Part shown: one piece after another, positions 17,051-26,012 of the stretch
Numbering within the stretch: the stretch's first letter is position 1
How the letters are laid out: each line of letters opens with the position of its first letter
NCBI GenBank assembly: GCA_900316045.1
Contig: ONBM01000011.1
Coordinates: 1-64,000, forward strand
Length of the DNA stretch: 64,000 bases
Source of the DNA: an uncultured Bacteroidales bacterium
GTDB taxonomy: Bacteria > Bacteroidota > Bacteroidia > Bacteroidales > UBA932
Direction of reading: 5' to 3'
The notes under the pieces: generated by a model
Databases searched by the model: none
What the model was told of the DNA's origin: nothing
Seen by the model: the letters and a program-made list of their open reading frames with translations, nothing else
Position numbers and translations under genes: made by a program

Positions 17051-17299
17051 TTATTTTGACTGAACTTTCTCGTAGATGAGGTCGTACAGAGCCCCGAAAT
17101 TCCTTATTTTGGCGATGTCGGCGCCATTGATTTTTATGCCGAAATTGCTCTCGACCAATGCTACCAAATCCACTAGGCTTAGGCTGTCAAGTTCAAGAGT
17201 GGACTTAATGTCAGCTTCCGGAGCGAACACAGACTCCTCAACTTCGAATTCCTCGGCCATTGCGGCGTTGATTTTCTGAATCAATTCTGCTTTTTCCAT
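17051..17299 (-). CDS. Acyl carrier protein
   Basis: 82-residue acidic four-helix carrier with the phosphopantetheine site ELDSLSLVDLV (Ser39). It carries the growing chain for the cluster ketosynthase, which lies immediately upstream (6 bp). Only one ACP is present, whereas canonical aryl-polyene clusters have two. Confidence 0.92.
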   Translation of the reverse strand: MEKAELIQKINAAMAEEFEVEESVFAPEADIKSTLELDSLSLVDLVALVESNFGIKINGADIAKIRNFGALYDLIYEKVQSK

Positions 17300-17305
17300 A
17301 ATATG

Positions 17306-18529
17306 CTATTTAATATTTTTTACAATCAAAGATGAATTCGTTCCACCGAACCCGAAAGAGTTTGACAAGAACACGTCAAAATGCTTCTCTACCCTCTCCG
17401 CCGGGATGTGCAGCATGGCCGAATCCTCGTCGGGATGCTCGAAATTCAGGTTTGGAGCAATGAAGTCATTCTTCATCATGAGCATTGAATATATCACCTC
17501 GCTGGCTCCAGCCATCCACATCTCGTGACCGGTCTGCGATTTAGTGCTGGTTATTTCTATCGGCCTGTCCCCGAACACCTTATAAAGAGCCTTGGCCTCA
17601 TTTGCATCCCCCACATGAGTAGAAGTAGCATGGGCATTTATGTAACCAATCTCGTCTTTCGATATCCCAGCCCGTTCAATCGACATTTCCAATGCCTTTA
17701 CAGGCCCATCGACGTTCGGTGCTGAAATATGATCTCCATTAGCCGAGAAGCCATAACCGACCACTTCGCCATAAATTCTCGCTCCCCTGCGCATTGCAGA
17801 CTCGTAGCTCTCGAGAATCACCGTAGCAGCGCCACCGCTCGGCACGAGACCGTCCCTATCTCTGTCAAAAGGGCGGCTGGCCTTATCTGGAGCGTTTTCT
17901 CTTGTAGAGAATGCTGAAATTCCATCGAAAGAACCCACGGCGTATGGGTTGACTTCCTGTGCTCCGCCGCAGACGACCATTTCTTGCAGTCCGTTCTGAA
18001 TCAGCAGCGAGCCCAGCCCTATGGCATGGGATCCGCTGGCACAAGCTCCTGACACGGTGAGATTTATTCCCTTTAACTTGAATATGCAGCCAAGATTCAT
18101 CGTAACCGTCGAGTTCATAGACTGGAAAATGGTTCCGGAGCCGCACAGAGACGTGTCTTTCTGGTACCTGATTACGTCCACAGCCTTCATGACAGGGACC
18201 GTCGAGCTGTCATTTCCATATAGCAATCCGACAATGTGGTCGTTGAGATACTCCTGGTCTATTCCTGCATCCTTGAGAGCATCTCTCGTGGCGCAAAAAG
18301 CATATTTAGCTTCCTCAGGCATGAAAACCCTCACGGAACGTGGCAGCTCAGCCTTTAAATCCGGCTCCTCGACTTTCCCAGTCAGAGCCGAACGAAAGCC
18401 AAGTTCCTTCCTGGCAGCATCCAGGCATATTCCTGATTTTCCGTTGTACAATGAGTCTCTTACCTCTTCAAGCGTTGTCCCTATACAGGAATATATTCCC
18501 ATACCTGTGATAACTACCCTATTCTGCAT
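17306..18529 (-). CDS. Beta-ketoacyl-ACP synthase (FabF-like)
   Basis: Condensing enzyme with the Cys-His-His triad: Cys163 in GACASGSHAIG, His300 in NAHATSTHVGDANEA (the usual THGT is AHAT) and Lys330/His335 in KSQTGHE. 407 residues is the family length. It is divergent from housekeeping FabF and resembles the KAS of aryl-polyene/flexirubin clusters. No chain-length-factor partner (inactive KAS) is present in the operon. Its start overlaps the acyltransferase stop by 11 bp. Confidence 0.9.
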   Translation of the reverse strand: MQNRVVITGMGIYSCIGTTLEEVRDSLYNGKSGICLDAARKELGFRSALTGKVEEPDLKAELPRSVRVFMPEEAKYAFCATRDALKDAGIDQEYLNDHIVGLLYGNDSSTVPVMKAVDVIRYQKDTSLCGSGTIFQSMNSTVTMNLGCIFKLKGINLTVSGACASGSHAIGLGSLLIQNGLQEMVVCGGAQEVNPYAVGSFDGISAFSTRENAPDKASRPFDRDRDGLVPSGGAATVILESYESAMRRGARIYGEVVGYGFSANGDHISAPNVDGPVKALEMSIERAGISKDEIGYINAHATSTHVGDANEAKALYKVFGDRPIEITSTKSQTGHEMWMAGASEVIYSMLMMKNDFIAPNLNFEHPDEDSAMLHIPAERVEKHFDVFLSNSFGFGGTNSSLIVKNIK

Positions 18530-20009
18530 ATTTCAATAATTTATCTAGTTCCTCGTTCATTTCAGACCTAGCTTTCTTAATATCTTCTATTTTCCCCGAC
18601 CTCAGAGCCTTCCTGAAAGCGAAGTCTTTGCGAAGGCTGCCTAACCATTTCACGTAGTTCCACTCAAAAACGCACAACGCTGGAAATAGCAGCACCCAGC
18701 ATATCGCCGGAATGAATCCCCAAAGCGGCCAAACCACAGCCAAGGTTATCATGCCAAGGATCGGGAACACGAACAAAGCATTCAACGCCATCAGCAAAGT
18801 CCCTTGGAACATCCTGTCCTCCATCTTCTTCTCGAAGCGCATTGGGAAAAACCATGACACTATCGAAGGCCACAGAGCGACGATCGCAAGCGGCAGCAAA
18901 AGAATAAGACCCAGAATCTTACCGAATATCTCGGCAGCCGTTCCAGGAGAATCCAGCTCAGCCTCATCTATGCCTGCAAACTCCAGTCCATTTCTGTAGG
19001 CTTTCACTTTTTCGTAAGCCACCGGCCTACCTTCCGGAACCTCATCAGGATTCACGATGGAATAGCATTTTCCCTCTTCCAGATTCTCGTTTTCGATGTC
19101 CCAGCCCGTAGATTTCGAGAGTATGAAGTACTTGATCTTATCTCTTCCCGTCTTTTCCTCCAAGCGAGCGACGAGTTCCTTGTCAGAAGTCATCTTGTCT
19201 GGGAGATAATCCGGATCGAAACCTTTTCCTCTTGCATATTCTTCACCGTATGAGCTGTTGCGGATGAATTCTAACTCGTCGTAATATTCAAGGTCTCTCA
19301 CCCTGAACATCATATTCTTAATCTGCTCGCATACGAGCTTGTTTACCTGGCGCTGTGCCGTCCTTGGCTTCTCCTTATATAATTCGTAATATGGCTTCAG
19401 GGAAATTGGAGCGCCATATTCCACCAGGCATTTCTGCCTTATCCCGAAATAATCAGAATAATGGTTGCAAGACGGGAGTATCATGACATCACTTTCGAAA
19501 TTCAGCATTTCCGCTGAATCGAACGCCATCTTAGTGTAGCCGAAAGAAAAATTTCCCAGCCAGTGCCCTGTCTGGTGGCCGCCTTCGGGAAATATGACGA
19601 CTGAATTGCCGTCAGCCAGATCCTTCTCGGAATCCTCGAAGGTGGAAGCGTTGTTCTTCAAGGCATTTTCACCTTCGTGATTCATGCGGAAAGCCGGAAG
19701 AAGCCCGATCGACCGAAGAAACTTATTTGCGGCTGGGGAAAGCGAGAAGACATCTGCCCTTACTATGAATCTGACTTTTCTCTCCTTGAAAGACATCAGG
19801 ATGGCGAGTGCATCGCAGAGGCCATTCTGATGGTTGCTCGCTATCAATGTCGGGATTCCGTTTTCCGGAACATTCTCCATGTGGAGATACCGCACGTCCT
19901 TATACATGACATGCTCGAACAGAAAACGCAGATATGCCTTGAAGCATCTATATGCGAGCGGAATTGCCTTAAAGTCCCTTTTTTTATTTACAGTGTTTCT
20001 GCCTTCCAT
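18519..20009 (-). CDS. PlsC-like acyltransferase with C-terminal membrane domain
   Basis: Glycerophospholipid-type acyltransferase. The catalytic SNHQNGLCDAL (HxxxxD type) lies near residue 60, and FPEGGHQTGH (substrate-binding EGG) near 140. After ~350 residues come three or four transmembrane helices (LGLILLLPLAIVALW, TLLMALNALFVFPILGM) and a basic tail. In this operon it probably joins the cluster acyl chain to a lipid or sugar head group. The frame extends to ATG 20057, but the predicted promoter would leave almost no leader there. ATG 20009 (497 aa) is the better start. Confidence 0.82.
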   Translation of the reverse strand: MEGRNTVNKKRDFKAIPLAYRCFKAYLRFLFEHVMYKDVRYLHMENVPENGIPTLIASNHQNGLCDALAILMSFKERKVRFIVRADVFSLSPAANKFLRSIGLLPAFRMNHEGENALKNNASTFEDSEKDLADGNSVVIFPEGGHQTGHWLGNFSFGYTKMAFDSAEMLNFESDVMILPSCNHYSDYFGIRQKCLVEYGAPISLKPYYELYKEKPRTAQRQVNKLVCEQIKNMMFRVRDLEYYDELEFIRNSSYGEEYARGKGFDPDYLPDKMTSDKELVARLEEKTGRDKIKYFILSKSTGWDIENENLEEGKCYSIVNPDEVPEGRPVAYEKVKAYRNGLEFAGIDEAELDSPGTAAEIFGKILGLILLLPLAIVALWPSIVSWFFPMRFEKKMEDRMFQGTLLMALNALFVFPILGMITLAVVWPLWGFIPAICWVLLFPALCVFEWNYVKWLGSLRKDFAFRKALRSGKIEDIKKARSEMNEELDKLLKYAE

Positions 20010-20073
20010 CTTTTCGAAAAGTTCTACGCAACCAGCCTGACAAAATCGAGAAAGCATTTCTCAAAAATTGGGA

Positions 20074-20104
20074 CGAAATTAAGTAATTTTTACAGTTCTG
20101 GCAA
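20074..20104 (-). promoter_or_regulatory. Candidate promoter of the polyene-like lipid operon
   Basis: Read on the minus strand: TTGC (20104-20101), 19 bases, then TAATTTCG (20081-20074), close to the Bacteroidota sigma-ABfr pattern TTTG-N19-TAnnTTTG. Transcription would start near 20067 and cover the eight cluster genes plus LolA. Confidence 0.5.
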
Positions 20105-20197
20105 GTCGGAATATCTCTTGATGCCTTTTGAAAAGATTTTCGACCATTTTAGACAATTCCCCAATCCTCTGCCCTATTTTTACTTTCAATTTTTAAA

Positions 20198-21469
20198 TCA
20201 CGACTGATTTCGAGATTTTTCGATAATATACCCTACGAAGAAGCAGGCAGCAGAGACAATCATTCCGTTAATGGAAGGTATGCCCCATTTAACAAGATTG
20301 GCCACGGCAGCGCCAAGAACGACTCCTGCAATGGCAAACCAGTTCACGGCACGCTTAGGCAAGGTGCCGGCAAGATATTCCTTCCTATGCAGGAAATAGC
20401 TGATTATTAATATTATGCCGATTGGTGGCAGGGTGCAGTTAAGCACGTTCAGCCATCCCACGAAATTCCAATACAGCCAGACTGCAGACACGGTGCCGAT
20501 GATGCCGGCTGCCAGAACCATCGCTTTCTTGGGAAGGCCTATGATATTGGACAGGCCTAAGCCGGAAGTGTACAAGGCATTGTCATTGGTCGTCCAGATG
20601 TTCAAGCCCAGCACCAGAATGGCAATGTAGAACAGGTTCAGGTTCAGCATCACCTCGAAAATGTCGTTGCCCCCTACGTAAATGCTTGAAATAGCCCCGA
20701 AAAAGAACATCAGGCTGTTCCCAAGGAAAAAGGCCACGACGGTGACCAGCAAGCCGACTTTCGCATTCTTTGCGAAACGGGCGAAATTCGGCGTGGCAGT
20801 GCCTCCAGACACGAAACTTCCGATTACCAGCCCTGCGCCGGCTATGACGCTCAGATCCTTGGAACCCTTTGAAAACTGGTCTATAAGGGTCGAATCGCCC
20901 CTTTGAACGGCCATGATCATGGCCACAGTGCCAAGGATAGCGACGGCAGGAACTGCTATGTAGCTAACGATAGTAAGGCTTTTGATGCCAAAGTATGCGC
21001 TGCATGTCATCAGTATGCCGGCAATAAGCACTAGCATGTAACCCTGCCAAGGCATGCTGTCCGGAGTGACTTCCAGTCCCATGATTTCTTTTGCAATCGG
21101 GATGGCGAACATTGCCAGGCCTACCCCGAACCAGCCTATCTGCGTGAAGCTTATCATCGCGCTTGGGAGATAGCTGCCCCTTTCGCCAAAGCTCTTGCGA
21201 GCGAGCATGTCGAGGGTGAGGCCGCTCTCAGCCCCAATCCAGCCCAATGCCCCTGTGTATGCCCCCAGAATAAGTCCCCCTAAGAGAAGAGCACCGATGA
21301 ATCCCCAGAAATCAAGCCCTGTCGCCAGTTTCTGGCCTACCCACATAGATGCAGAGAAGAAAGTGAAGCCGAGCATTACCATGAACATGCTCAGGTTGCT
21401 CTTGCGACCTGCCGCGCTGACTGATCCGTTGGTGAAGTCAGCGTCAGCTCCTTGCTTATAATTACTCAT
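20198..21469 (-). CDS. codB: NCS1 cytosine permease-like transporter
   Basis: Twelve hydrophobic segments with the NCS1 features ASMWVGQKLATG (TM1), GSFVSGGTATPNFARFAKNAK (~residue 220) and LNIWTTNDNALYTSGLGLSN (~295). It resembles CodB of the cytosine/purine permease family. ATG 21469 (MSNYKQG) overlaps the end of the upstream phosphoribosyltransferase gene, so the two are translationally coupled. Import of a pyrimidine or purine base followed by phosphoribosylation is the obvious pairing. The true substrate is inferred only. Confidence 0.88.
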   Translation of the reverse strand: MSNYKQGADADFTNGSVSAAGRKSNLSMFMVMLGFTFFSASMWVGQKLATGLDFWGFIGALLLGGLILGAYTGALGWIGAESGLTLDMLARKSFGERGSYLPSAMISFTQIGWFGVGLAMFAIPIAKEIMGLEVTPDSMPWQGYMLVLIAGILMTCSAYFGIKSLTIVSYIAVPAVAILGTVAMIMAVQRGDSTLIDQFSKGSKDLSVIAGAGLVIGSFVSGGTATPNFARFAKNAKVGLLVTVVAFFLGNSLMFFFGAISSIYVGGNDIFEVMLNLNLFYIAILVLGLNIWTTNDNALYTSGLGLSNIIGLPKKAMVLAAGIIGTVSAVWLYWNFVGWLNVLNCTLPPIGIILIISYFLHRKEYLAGTLPKRAVNWFAIAGVVLGAAVANLVKWGIPSINGMIVSAACFFVGYIIEKSRNQS

Positions 21470-22541
21470 AACCATTAAGTGATTGATTGATTTGCTCTAA
21501 TCTAGTTGATGCAATCTGCCTGAGAGTCAGAGTCTCGGCCTTTGCCAGGAAAACCCTTTCATCGCTGTACAGCACCCTCAGGTCACCGAGTTTCTGAAAA
21601 TGCGTGGTCTTGAGCCATTCATCATATTCAATAGGTGCCCTGTATCCTATTCTTTCGTAGGTAAGTTCCATTATGTCCGTCCTGCCTGAAGCCTCCAGCA
21701 CTGCGTTCCAGTATCTCTTTACTTCTTCCACATGATCCGGTATCTCATAGCGACGAGCCCCGCCGTCGTAGATTATGCATTTCTCGTAAAGCGAGAAGCC
21801 ATGCGCAACGACATATTCCCTGAACTCAGGGGAAATGATGCCTCTGCCCCAGTAAAAATCGATGTCCGGTACCTGGAAACCTAGCACGCCAGCGTCTTCA
21901 TAGACTCTGAATATTCCTTCGTAGAAGAAGCAAGAGAAACCTTCGAAATTAGGCGAAAGCTTCTTGATTTCCTCGGTCAGATCCTCCATGACATCGATGG
22001 CTTTCGTGCCGCCTATCGTAAAAAAGATAATCCTCTTGAAGCTGCCGCCATGGTCATGGAACCAGTTTATGACATGATCCATGCACATCTTAAGAGTGGC
22101 TCCTGATGCGATTATGTCGCCAATCATCAGCACGCAGTCTTTGCATGTGCGGACTTTCTGGTAGCGGACGTCCAGGCCTTTGATGACATTATCCTCGATG
22201 ATTCTCTCGCAGGAGAGAAAATCCATGTTCGTAACCCTCAAGCCTGCCCTGAAGGCACATTCCTCGATGGGATAGTTCAATCCGCCTCTGAGGATCGTCA
22301 ATATATTCACTTTCCCCTCAAGACCATTGTCTGTCAAGTACTGCATGCCTTTCATAGTGGCAGGCACCATGGACTGATAAGAGCCGAATCCGACCACCTC
22401 AGGAGAAGCCATGAGCCTCCTTGTGCCGCCATCGCTGATGATGAAATAATGATTCTTGAGATTCTCGCATTCAAACCTGTAGACGCCAGGGATGAGAGTC
22501 TGAGCTAGATTAGAGTCTTTGAGATTATATTCGTGCGACAT
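21462..22541 (-). CDS. Phosphoribosyltransferase-domain protein
   Basis: The protein contains the PRPP-binding loop VLMIGDIIASGATL (~residues 152-165), a variant of the type I PRTase motif, flanked by an Rossmann-like core (NILTILRGGLNYPIEE). The 360-residue length exceeds the ~180-220 of simple PRTases because of an N-terminal ~80 and a C-terminal ~150-residue extension with many aromatic residues. Start ATG 22541 (MSHEYN) is chosen over 22586 because the promoter -7 element lies between them. It is coupled to the permease gene; a base-salvage role is likely but unproven. Confidence 0.75.
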   Translation of the reverse strand: MSHEYNLKDSNLAQTLIPGVYRFECENLKNHYFIISDGGTRRLMASPEVVGFGSYQSMVPATMKGMQYLTDNGLEGKVNILTILRGGLNYPIEECAFRAGLRVTNMDFLSCERIIEDNVIKGLDVRYQKVRTCKDCVLMIGDIIASGATLKMCMDHVINWFHDHGGSFKRIIFFTIGGTKAIDVMEDLTEEIKKLSPNFEGFSCFFYEGIFRVYEDAGVLGFQVPDIDFYWGRGIISPEFREYVVAHGFSLYEKCIIYDGGARRYEIPDHVEEVKRYWNAVLEASGRTDIMELTYERIGYRAPIEYDEWLKTTHFQKLGDLRVLYSDERVFLAKAETLTLRQIASTRLEQINQSLNGYE

Positions 22542-22564
22542 TCCGATTATCATTAATCGGGTTA

Positions 22565-22572
22565 CAAAGGTA
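22565..22572 (-). promoter_or_regulatory. Candidate -7 element for the phosphoribosyltransferase-permease operon
   Basis: Minus-strand TACCTTTG, an exact TAnnTTTG, sits 24 bases before ATG 22541. No good TTTG is seen 19 bases further upstream. Confidence 0.45.
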
Positions 22573-22685
22573 GTCATAATTCGCATAAAATATTTCCATT
22601 CGGGTAGAACTTATCAAACAAGTTATCAACCATGGCAACATTATTGGAAATTTTCGTACCTTAGCGGTGCGTAAAGTGAAAAAAA

Positions 22686-23810
22686 ATGGCTGTATCCATA
22701 AAGGAAGTACGCACTAAAAGGGATCTGAGGCAGTTTGCCAAATTTCCTAATGTACTCTACAAGAATAATAAATATTATGTCCCGCAACTGATTTCCATGG
22801 ACATGGCTACCTTTTCGCCCAAGATAAACAGGGCTTTTGAGGTTTGTGAGGGGAAATATTGGCTTGCCTACAAAGATGGCGAGCTCGTCGGGCGTGTCGC
22901 TGGCATAATCAACCATAAATATAACCGCAAAGTTGGCCAGAACATCTGCCGCTTCGGATGGATTGATTTCACGAACAATCCCGAAGTCGTCCACGCCCTG
23001 CTGGACACAGTGGAAAGCTATGCAAGGGCGAATGGAATGAATGTGGTCGAAGGGCCTGTGGGCTTTCTGGAATTCGACGTGGCTGGAGTCCTGGTGGACG
23101 GTTTCGACCAATACCCCACAGCCTACGGGAAATACAACGATCCGTATTACGAGCCTCTGATCCTGGCTGAAGGCTACAAGAAAGAGACCGATTACGTGGA
23201 ATTCCGAGTCACCGTTCCCGAGAACATCGACAGGTACGTGAAGCTGTCGAAGCTTATTGGAGAACGATTGGGGCTGCATGAAGCTACGTTCAAGAATAAG
23301 AAAGACCTGGTACGGAAATATGCCGACGGCATATTCGGTGTCCTCAATCATGCATATTCTTCGCTCCATGGCTTCTCCGAACTCTCCCAGGCTCAGTGCG
23401 AGGATCTGAAGAAGGAGTTCCTGCCTCAGCTGATCCTGGACTATGTTTCTGTCATCGTGGACAAGGACGACAAGGTCGTGGCATTCGGAATCACCCTTCC
23501 TTCGCTTTCAAAAGCGCTCATAAAGGCCAAGGGACATCTTTTCCCATTCGGCTGGTACCATATCCTCCATGCACTGAAACACAATGACACGATTGATGCC
23601 CTCCTGGTGGCTATTTCCGATGAATATAAAGACAAAGGCGTGAATGCGATGCTGATTGCCAAAATGGGCATCGGCTACCACAAGCACGGAATCAAATACT
23701 TGGAAAGCACGAGGGAACTTGAAAGCAATATGGCAGTCCAGAACATGTGGGGTCACTTCGAGCGCAAGCTCCACAAAAGAGCAAGAGTTTATATCAAAGA
23801 AATTCAATAA
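22686..23810 (+). CDS. GNAT-type N-acyltransferase-like protein
   Basis: 374-residue protein of the hypothetical family often labelled N-acetyltransferase in Bacteroidota. The GNAT-like fold shows best in KYWLAYKDGELVGRVAGIIN (~57-76) and in the C-terminal half (FGITLPSLSKAL, then DEYKDKGVNAMLIAKMG). It opens a three-gene operon with a CDP-alcohol phosphatidyltransferase (3 bp spacing) and a PlsC-like acyltransferase, so a role in making an acylated polar lipid is likely. Substrate unknown. A possible promoter is TACCTTAG at 22657-22664. Confidence 0.65.
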   Translation: MAVSIKEVRTKRDLRQFAKFPNVLYKNNKYYVPQLISMDMATFSPKINRAFEVCEGKYWLAYKDGELVGRVAGIINHKYNRKVGQNICRFGWIDFTNNPEVVHALLDTVESYARANGMNVVEGPVGFLEFDVAGVLVDGFDQYPTAYGKYNDPYYEPLILAEGYKKETDYVEFRVTVPENIDRYVKLSKLIGERLGLHEATFKNKKDLVRKYADGIFGVLNHAYSSLHGFSELSQAQCEDLKKEFLPQLILDYVSVIVDKDDKVVAFGITLPSLSKALIKAKGHLFPFGWYHILHALKHNDTIDALLVAISDEYKDKGVNAMLIAKMGIGYHKHGIKYLESTRELESNMAVQNMWGHFERKLHKRARVYIKEIQ

Positions 23811-23813
23811 TAT

Positions 23814-24521
23814 ATGGCCGACAAGAAAGCTGAAAGAATACAGACTTCCATCCTGAATGGAGTTGAGAGAAAAGTTCTCGTCTGGCTTGCCGAGAGGCAG
23901 CCACGATGGGTGGTATCGGACACTCTTACATTCATCGGGTCAATCGGAGCCTTGCTCATTGGCTTGGGCTTCGTTCTTGCCAGCAGGAATCCGGCATGGC
24001 TGTGGCTGAGTTTCTTCGGCTTCATCGTCAATTGGTACGGGGACTCCCTGGATGGCACATTGGCCAGGGTTCGCAAGACATCGCGCCCAATCTACGGCTA
24101 TTACATAGACCACACGGTAGACTGCATCAACGAGGCTTTCATGTTCTTAGGCATAGGGCTGTCCTCTTACATGCATCTGTCCTTGGCGCTTGCTCTGTTC
24201 GCCGTCTATCTCTGCCTCACGGTCAATGTCGGCACCAACGCCCATCTGAAGGGCGAGTTCAAGCTTACATACGCTAAGCTAGGGCCTACTGAGTTCAGGA
24301 TAATCGCAATGATCCTGATTGCCGTCCTGTACTTCGTCAAGCCTCTCCAGACATTCTCGGTGACCTGTGATGTCTTCGGGAAGTCTATTGCCCTGGGTTC
24401 CATTGACCTTGCCGGAATCGTCATTCTGACAATTCTAGTCGTCATCTATCTCGTTACGATAATCAATGACGCAAAGGGTTATGCCAAGATTGACCCTATG
24501 CCTAAACGCGAAGGAGAATAG
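23814..24521 (+). CDS. CDP-alcohol phosphatidyltransferase family protein
   Basis: Integral membrane enzyme with the full CDP-alcohol phosphotransferase signature, D-SL-DG-TL-AR then G-YYI-D-HTV-D (residues ~81-107), in TM2-3. There are about six transmembrane helices in 235 residues. It would transfer a phosphoalcohol from CDP-diacylglycerol or a CDP-alcohol to an acceptor. It stands between a GNAT-like gene and a PlsC-like gene, so a species-specific phospholipid or sphingolipid head group is possible. Which alcohol is used cannot be told. Confidence 0.85.
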   Translation: MADKKAERIQTSILNGVERKVLVWLAERQPRWVVSDTLTFIGSIGALLIGLGFVLASRNPAWLWLSFFGFIVNWYGDSLDGTLARVRKTSRPIYGYYIDHTVDCINEAFMFLGIGLSSYMHLSLALALFAVYLCLTVNVGTNAHLKGEFKLTYAKLGPTEFRIIAMILIAVLYFVKPLQTFSVTCDVFGKSIALGSIDLAGIVILTILVVIYLVTIINDAKGYAKIDPMPKREGE

Positions 24522-24523
24522 CG

Positions 24524-25396
24524 ATGCCGCTTTTGACTGTCAAAGACATCGAAAGGCTGATTCCCGCATTTAAAGGCAAAGCCGGGAACGCCGCTGCCGA
24601 GATTCTCAGAAAAATATTATCAATAGAGACGCTTTCGAGCATTTATGACGACCTGAGCGATCAGCAAGGCGCCGATTTCGCCGGAGGCGTGCTGAAGGAA
24701 GTGCACACCGACTACCGCATCGGGAACCCCGAGCGCCTGGACATGTTGCCGGATGGCCCGTTCATCACCATAAGCAATCACCCTTACGGAGGCCTGGACG
24801 GCATCATACTCATAGACTTGTTCGGACACATAAGGGATGGGTATAAATACATGGTGAACGAGTTCTTGAACCTGGTCGAGAATCTTCGTCCTTGCCTCAT
24901 CGTTGTGAATCCAAAGACAGAACTGAGTGACAATAAGATAACCGTCAATAACATCCATGGGGTGAGAGAAGCATTGCAGAGGATTCACGATGGCTTTCCG
25001 GTAGGTTTTTTCCCTTCAGGCGCAGTTTCCGACCTGAGCCTGAAGGAAATGAAGATTCGTGACCGCGAGTGGCAGCCTTCCGTCCTGCGGCTCATCCAGA
25101 AGGCCAGGGTGCCTATAGTCCCGGTTCGTTTCTTCGACCATAACTCTCTTTGGTTCTATAATTTAGGACTCATAAGCTGGAAGGTTAGAGTGCTTCAGCT
25201 GCCTCATGAACTTGTGAACAAGAGGCATCGCAGGATAAGGATTGGCATCGGCGAGACAATTTCAGTCGAAGAGCAATCGCCGTACAAGGACATTAAGGAA
25301 TATGGCAGATTCCTTCGCGAGAAAGTTTATGGGATGCCTCTTCCCGAGCATTTCTTAAAATACAGCAAATATATTGCCCAGGGCAGGAAAATATGA
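24524..25396 (+). CDS. PlsC-like lysophospholipid acyltransferase
   Basis: 290-residue acyltransferase of the hemolysin/PlsC type. The catalytic motif is SNHPYGGLDGI (His and Asp spaced by four, near residue 86), with FFPSGAVS (~163) in the position of the EGTRS block and VPIVPVRFFDHNS (~195). It starts 2 bp after the preceding gene and ends the three-gene lipid operon just before tRNA-Ala. It is the partner most likely to add an ester-linked acyl chain after the GNAT-like enzyme. Confidence 0.82.
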   Translation: MPLLTVKDIERLIPAFKGKAGNAAAEILRKILSIETLSSIYDDLSDQQGADFAGGVLKEVHTDYRIGNPERLDMLPDGPFITISNHPYGGLDGIILIDLFGHIRDGYKYMVNEFLNLVENLRPCLIVVNPKTELSDNKITVNNIHGVREALQRIHDGFPVGFFPSGAVSDLSLKEMKIRDREWQPSVLRLIQKARVPIVPVRFFDHNSLWFYNLGLISWKVRVLQLPHELVNKRHRRIRIGIGETISVEEQSPYKDIKEYGRFLREKVYGMPLPEHFLKYSKYIAQGRKI

Positions 25397-25458
25397 TGGT
25401 TCTTTTTTGGGCGTTAGATTCAGGATATGCTGAAATTTGCTATATTTGCAATGTCAAT

Positions 25459-25531
25459 GGGGTATTAGCTCAGCTGGTAGAGCGCAAGGTTCGCAATCTT
25501 GAGGTCAGGAGTTCGATCCTCCTATGCTCCA
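25459..25531 (+). tRNA. tRNA-Ala (anticodon CGC)
   Basis: A full cloverleaf: acceptor GGGGTAT/ATGCTCC with the G3-U70 pair that identifies alanine tRNA, D arm GCTC/GAGC, anticodon stem CAAGG/TCTTG with loop TTCGCAA (anticodon CGC, reads GCG), T arm AGGAG/CTCCT, and discriminator A. CCA is not encoded. A TATATTTG promoter element precedes it at 25441-25448, and a terminator follows. Confidence 0.95.
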
Positions 25532-25536
25532 CGAAA

Positions 25537-25566
25537 AACCGCCTTCCACGCACGTGGGAGGCGGTT
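25537..25566 (+). terminator. Hairpin terminator after tRNA-Ala
   Basis: AACCGCCTTCCACG pairs with CGTGGGAGGCGGTT (one T-G pair), followed by GGCGTTTAAAAG. The T-tract is short, but the position six bases after the tRNA fits a terminator/processing hairpin. Confidence 0.7.
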
Positions 25567-25642
25567 GGCGTTTAAAAGTTAGCTAAATCTTGGATTCATT
25601 TTCATCCCTTTGAATATCCCTTAAAGAGATATAGGCTCATCA

Positions 25643-25868
25643 TTGAAATATTATTTTACTGACTTGAGATTAAGGAATGCAAGCATCAACTTCAGGCAGG
25701 ACGAAAGGACTCATCTGATGGAAAATGCCGTTTATAATGAGTTGAGAACAAGGGGGGTTCAATGTCGATGTCGGCGTAGTCTCCGCAAGAAAAGCAGTGG
25801 AGGACGGTACAAGGAAACTGATCAGTTACGAGGTGGTAACTGAGGATTGCACAGTAAAGCGAAATTAA
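25643..25868 (+). pseudogene. C-terminal fragment of a DUF4143-type AAA ATPase, frameshifted
   Basis: The plus strand encodes YYFTDLRLRNASINFRQDE then HLMENAVYNELRTRG, the hallmark of the C-terminal DUF4143 part of a widespread Bacteroidota ATPase family. The frame breaks in a G-run near 25755; removing one G restores GFNVDVGVVSARKAVEDG and runs to a stop at 25866. The N-terminal ATPase half is absent on this strand. This is a dead remnant, not a functional gene. Confidence 0.75.
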
Positions 25869-26012
25869 GAACAATGGAATATGGGCGATTCCAAGCCAGA
25901 CTGTATATGGATTGAAGAAATTGAAAATTGGGTGAAAATATAAACTGTGCTAATTGCAGGAGGGCGAAAAAACACCATTTCTTTGAATATCTCTCCAGTT
26001 TCTTCATATAAT
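25869..26012. other. Unassigned sequence between the two ATPase fragments
   Basis: No recognisable gene. A plus-strand frame reads DSKPDCIWIEEIENWVKI before a stop near 25943, which could be another protein tail, but there is nothing upstream to attach it to. Confidence 0.3.

Noticed and set aside
25393..25575. Short open frame over the tRNA-Ala gene
   Set aside because: It runs through the tRNA and its hairpin; the tRNA cloverleaf is certain.
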